Below, in pieces: positions 7,095-9,998 of a stretch of 9,998 nucleotides of DNA. The stretch is taken from NCBI GenBank assembly GCA_019454915.1, contig JACFNM010000136.1, positions 1 to 9,998 on the forward strand, in the 5' to 3' direction. Below the pieces are notes generated by a model. That model was not told the DNA's origin, did no database searches, and saw nothing but the letters and a program-made list of their open reading frames with translations. This stretch comes from Chitinophagaceae bacterium (GTDB lineage Bacteria > Bacteroidota > Bacteroidia > Chitinophagales > Chitinophagaceae). Both the position numbers and the translations under genes were made by a program. Positions within the stretch are counted from its first letter, which is position 1. The number at the start of each line of letters is the position of its first letter.

Positions 7095-7890
7095 TATTAA
7101 CGCATACGTAGGACACTGGCCATTTATGCAACTGAAATATAATAACTGTACCGCCCTTGGCCAGCGAATGGATAAATTTGGGGTGGACATTTCGATCATC
7201 AGTAATCTGAACGGGATATTTTATAAAAATACCCAGTCGGCAAATAAGGAATTGTACGATGAATTACAATCCACCAAACGCTACCGGGATCGTTTGATAC
7301 CCTTTGCTGTAATTAATCCTATTTATGCCGGATGGCAAAGAGATATGGATGTCTGCATCAGGCACTGGGGAATGAAAGGTATTCGCCTGTATCCGAAATA
7401 TCACGATTATGAAATTACCGAGCCTGCTTTGATAGAATTGGTAAAAAGGGCGCGCGATAGGGGAGTACCCGTCGCTTTCAATTATAAAATGGTGGACAGT
7501 CGCCAGAGATCATGGATGGATATAGATTATGTGGCCTATACACCGAAGCCGGAATGGTCTTTAAAAGACATTTTTCCCATTATTAAGGCGGTACCGGATG
7601 CTAAGTACATGATTCTGAATGTGACGAATAGTATGCAGCTGAATGCAGCAGATGCTGAAGCATTTAAGCGGGCTGATGTCTTAATGGATACGTCAGGGAG
7701 GACCCTCACAGATCTGGGCAGTTTATTGAAAACCTATGGTAAAAATAAGTTTGCTTTTGGAACCCACTCTCCGATTTTGGATTACCTCACGGGTATGCTG
7801 AGGATTGAATCACTTAGAGAAAATGAAGCAGATGAAGCCACTAAAGAGTTATTGAGATCGGGAAATGCAAAGAAGTTTATGGGGATCTAA
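7084..7890 (+). CDS. Amidohydrolase-2 fold protein with degenerate metal site (probable non-canonical or non-catalytic partner)
   Basis: This 268-residue protein follows the amidohydrolase-2 barrel layout: LIDINAYVGHWPF opening, LIPFAVINP, GMKGIRLYPKYHDY, RARDRGVPVAFN, VLMDTSG, FAFGTHSPILD. The metal ligands of the superfamily are replaced: the strand-1 HxH is Asn6-Ala-Tyr8, the strand-5 His position reads Asn133, the strand-6 region reads LNVTN, and the strand-8 Asp reads His228 in GTHSP. It has no signal peptide, unlike its exported neighbour, with which it overlaps by 11 bp. Substitution at every site, with the fold intact and no frameshift, suggests a conserved subfamily rather than decay. 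It could be a structural or regulatory partner of the upstream hydrolase, or use a different chemistry. GTG at 7084 is chosen for its Shine-Dalgarno and because the barrel opening begins immediately. Fold assignment is firm; function is unknown. Confidence 0.8.
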   Translation: MLIDINAYVGHWPFMQLKYNNCTALGQRMDKFGVDISIISNLNGIFYKNTQSANKELYDELQSTKRYRDRLIPFAVINPIYAGWQRDMDVCIRHWGMKGIRLYPKYHDYEITEPALIELVKRARDRGVPVAFNYKMVDSRQRSWMDIDYVAYTPKPEWSLKDIFPIIKAVPDAKYMILNVTNSMQLNAADAEAFKRADVLMDTSGRTLTDLGSLLKTYGKNKFAFGTHSPILDYLTGMLRIESLRENEADEATKELLRSGNAKKFMGI

Positions 7891-7899
7891 AATGAATAA

Positions 7900-9998
7900 G
7901 TGAAAAAAAGAATAAGCGATATTCAAAAATTGCGCAGTAAACAGACTGAACTGACAGGTATCCTGGGATGTCCCTTCCTGATTGGGTTACTGTTTTGCTT
8001 TGTGGTGAGTTGCCAACATATCAATATCTCCCCCTTCAGCCCTTCTGCCGTTCATGACCTTTCTACTTTTCGGTTGATGGATGGTTTTAAAATGGAGTTA
8101 GTAGCCAGTGAACCGATAGTGTTCGATCCGGTGGACATGATGATAGATGAATACGGAAGATTGTATGTGGTGGAAATGGCGGGCGTACCGTTTAACAAAT
8201 CCGGCATAGGAAAAATTGTATTACTGTCGGATACCAACGGCGATGGGAAGATGGATAAACGAACCGTTTTCGCAGATTCTTTGATATTACCTTCTGGTGT
8301 TATGCGATGGAAGAAGGGTATCATGGTAACTGACCCGCCTAATGTCTATTATCTGGAGGATACGGACAATGACGGGAAAGCTGATATTAGGCAGGTGGTC
8401 CTCACCGGATTTGATACTACAAATTTGGAGGCGAATGTGAATAACCCGGAATATGGTTTGGATAACTGGATTTATCTCGGAGCACTGCCTATCAGAAACG
8501 GAGGTAAGATTCATTTCGCGGATGATACTTCGGGTAATGGAGTTTTAGAGGGCACCTTACGTTTTCGGCCAGAGGATCATAACAAGTTGGAATTATTATC
8601 AGGACATACTCAGTTTGGTCTCAGTTTCGATCAATGGGGTCATATCCTGATGGTGAATAACAGTAACCATATATTTGAGAATGTGATACCAGCGAGATAT
8701 CTGGAACGTAATCCGGATATGATAGTGCCGGCGACTACTGAAACCATGGCAGATCATAATAAGGTGTTCCCTATCACGATTAACCCCGAGTATCAGATGC
8801 TGACAAATATTGGTGTCTTTACTTCCGCATGCGGGCTTGTATCGTATGAGGGCGGAGCATTTCCGAAACAGTATAATCAGGATATTACCTTCGTGTGTGA
8901 GCCGGCGAGCAATATTGTTCATGCCGACTATATATTACCTAACAATTCCACTTTAAAGGCGAAGAGTGTATCCCGTATGGTTAACCTGTATGTAGGGCCT
9001 GACGGGTCGCTGTATGTAATTGATTTTTACCGTCAGGTGATCGAAGGGCCGGAGTTCATGGCTAAGGAAGTATTGGACACCATTGATTTGTATAATGGAA
9101 CGCATAAGGGAAGAATATACCGGATTAGCAAGAAGGATGCACCTCCTCCATCCTGGACGTCGGGATTGCATTTGGGAGATCTAAACGGAGAAGAACTGGT
9201 TAAAAAACTCGGAGACAATAATATCTGGTGGAGGATAAATGCGCAACGGCTGTTGGTTGACCGGAATGATGCTGCTAATGTTCCCGCTTTAATGAAAATG
9301 GCAGAGAATAATCAAACTGCGTTAGGAAGATTGCACGCGTTGTGGACGCTGGAAGGAATGGGAAAACTTTCTGCCGATTTCATTAAAAAGGCCTTCAAAG
9401 ATACCATTGCAGGTATCAGAGAGAACGCCATCAGACTTGCGGAATTGCATTTATCCGGTGATGCTTCACTTGCTGACGGGTTATATAAAATGCAGGATGA
9501 TCCGGATGCCAAAGTAAGACTTCAGCTTTTGTTGACTCTGGGTTATTTACAAACAAAAGAAGCGGATGACATCCGGCAACAGTTACTCTTTAGAAATATA
9601 GAAGATGGATGGATGCAGATAGCTGCTTTAAGTGCCCGCTCTTCTGAAGCGCTGTCGTTGTTGGAGTCAGTCATGAAAAATTATGAAAAGGAAAATAAGG
9701 CTTACGCGTCACTGGTCAAAAGGCTGAGTGCCATCATCGGAAAGAGTCAGTCATACAGTGTGATTGGACCACTTATTCAGAAGGCAATTGGCGGCGGGGT
9801 AACGGCAGATCAATGGCAGTCTCCTTTATTGGAAGGATTAACTCAGGGACTTGCGGGCAGGACGTTTGTGCCACCAGGAATAGAGCGGAGCAGAAACGCA
9901 CTGATGCAGGCCTGTCTCGGTGACTCTTCCGTGGCATTGCAGAGAGCGTCTCTGCAGATGCTTCGGGTAATAGGTTTGTCAAATGATGGGCAAACCAA
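7900..9998 (+). CDS. Second PVC-type membrane-bound dehydrogenase-like lipoprotein (3' end outside window)
   Basis: The frame runs open from GTG at 7900 to the right edge, 699 full codons. An in-frame TAA at 7897-7899 directly precedes the GTG, so no earlier start exists. The N-terminus has a hydrophobic run ending FVVSC (Cys38), a lipobox. The propeller follows: FKMELVASEPIVFDPVDM, DTNGDGKMDKR and DTDNDGKADIR calcium-like loops, YGLDNWIYLG, TQFGLSFDQWGH, GVFTSACGLVSYEGGAFP, NIVHADYI, and NLYVGPDGSLYVIDFYR. HEAT-like repeats begin near residue 428 (ELVKKLGDNNIWWRINAQRL). It is a diverged paralogue of the dehydrogenase at 3882-6050, from a different subgroup (FTSACGL versus FTGASGG). About 17 residues containing the conserved (R)EFLASxDxWFRPV segment are absent between residues 356 and 360. 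No CxxCH occurs in the visible part; a haem domain could lie beyond the window. The gene starts nine bases after the preceding stop, continuing the operon; its ribosome-binding site is weak. Confidence 0.87.
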   Translation, partial: MKKRISDIQKLRSKQTELTGILGCPFLIGLLFCFVVSCQHINISPFSPSAVHDLSTFRLMDGFKMELVASEPIVFDPVDMMIDEYGRLYVVEMAGVPFNKSGIGKIVLLSDTNGDGKMDKRTVFADSLILPSGVMRWKKGIMVTDPPNVYYLEDTDNDGKADIRQVVLTGFDTTNLEANVNNPEYGLDNWIYLGALPIRNGGKIHFADDTSGNGVLEGTLRFRPEDHNKLELLSGHTQFGLSFDQWGHILMVNNSNHIFENVIPARYLERNPDMIVPATTETMADHNKVFPITINPEYQMLTNIGVFTSACGLVSYEGGAFPKQYNQDITFVCEPASNIVHADYILPNNSTLKAKSVSRMVNLYVGPDGSLYVIDFYRQVIEGPEFMAKEVLDTIDLYNGTHKGRIYRISKKDAPPPSWTSGLHLGDLNGEELVKKLGDNNIWWRINAQRLLVDRNDAANVPALMKMAENNQTALGRLHALWTLEGMGKLSADFIKKAFKDTIAGIRENAIRLAELHLSGDASLADGLYKMQDDPDAKVRLQLLLTLGYLQTKEADDIRQQLLFRNIEDGWMQIAALSARSSEALSLLESVMKNYEKENKAYASLVKRLSAIIGKSQSYSVIGPLIQKAIGGGVTADQWQSPLLEGLTQGLAGRTFVPPGIERSRNALMQACLGDSSVALQRASLQMLRVIGLSNDGQT

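Noticed and set aside
7892..7903. ATG AAT AAG TGA as the start of the second dehydrogenase, by way of a frameshift
   Set aside because: It stops after three codons. GTG at 7900 already gives a complete lipoprotein signal ending FVVSC, so no frameshift is needed.
8290..9982. Several minus-strand open frames opposite the second dehydrogenase
   Set aside because: They lie opposite a continuous coding frame with strong family motifs and show no features of their own.

Overview
The window looks like part of a Bacteroidota chromosome, or a metagenomic contig from that phylum; Chitinophagales or Sphingobacteriales would fit, but the family cannot be fixed from this sequence. The signs are a SusC/SusD pair, lipoproteins with Bacteroidota-style lipoboxes, moderate GC, and A-rich rather than Shine-Dalgarno leaders at several starts. 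Every gene is on the + strand with short gaps or overlaps, so it reads as one polycistronic unit whose promoter probably lies upstream of position 1. I found no tRNA, rRNA, insertion sequence, CRISPR array or strong terminator.

Layout: the 3' end of a SusC-type TonB-dependent transporter (1-857); a complete SusD-type lipoprotein (902-2623); a 163-bp gap; a broken ceramidase-like gene, whose signal peptide (2787-2936) and body (2917-3885) lie in different frames with the N-terminal catalytic segment missing; a lipoprotein of the PVC-type membrane-bound dehydrogenase family (3882-6050); a 90-bp gap with a small hairpin; a Tat-exported amidohydrolase (6141-7094); an overlapping second amidohydrolase-fold protein with a degenerate active site (7084-7890); and a second PVC-type dehydrogenase lipoprotein that starts with GTG at 7900 and runs off the right edge.

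Working model (inference): this is a SusCD-centred uptake locus whose accessory genes are oxidative and hydrolytic instead of glycoside hydrolases. SusC/SusD would bind and import a ligand. The beta-propeller dehydrogenase-like lipoproteins would oxidise it, perhaps to a lactone. The amidohydrolase-2 enzyme, from a superfamily that includes sugar lactonases, would then hydrolyse the product. The substrate is not identifiable here.

The unusual points are: (1) an internal deletion plus frame change in the ceramidase-like gene; (2) a tandem amidohydrolase pair in which the second member has lost the metal ligands and has no signal peptide; (3) a first dehydrogenase with no CxxCH haem site; (4) a second dehydrogenase lacking about 17 residues around a conserved WFRPV-type motif; (5) two near-perfect AAGGAGG Shine-Dalgarno sites, each serving a GTG start that overlaps the preceding gene.
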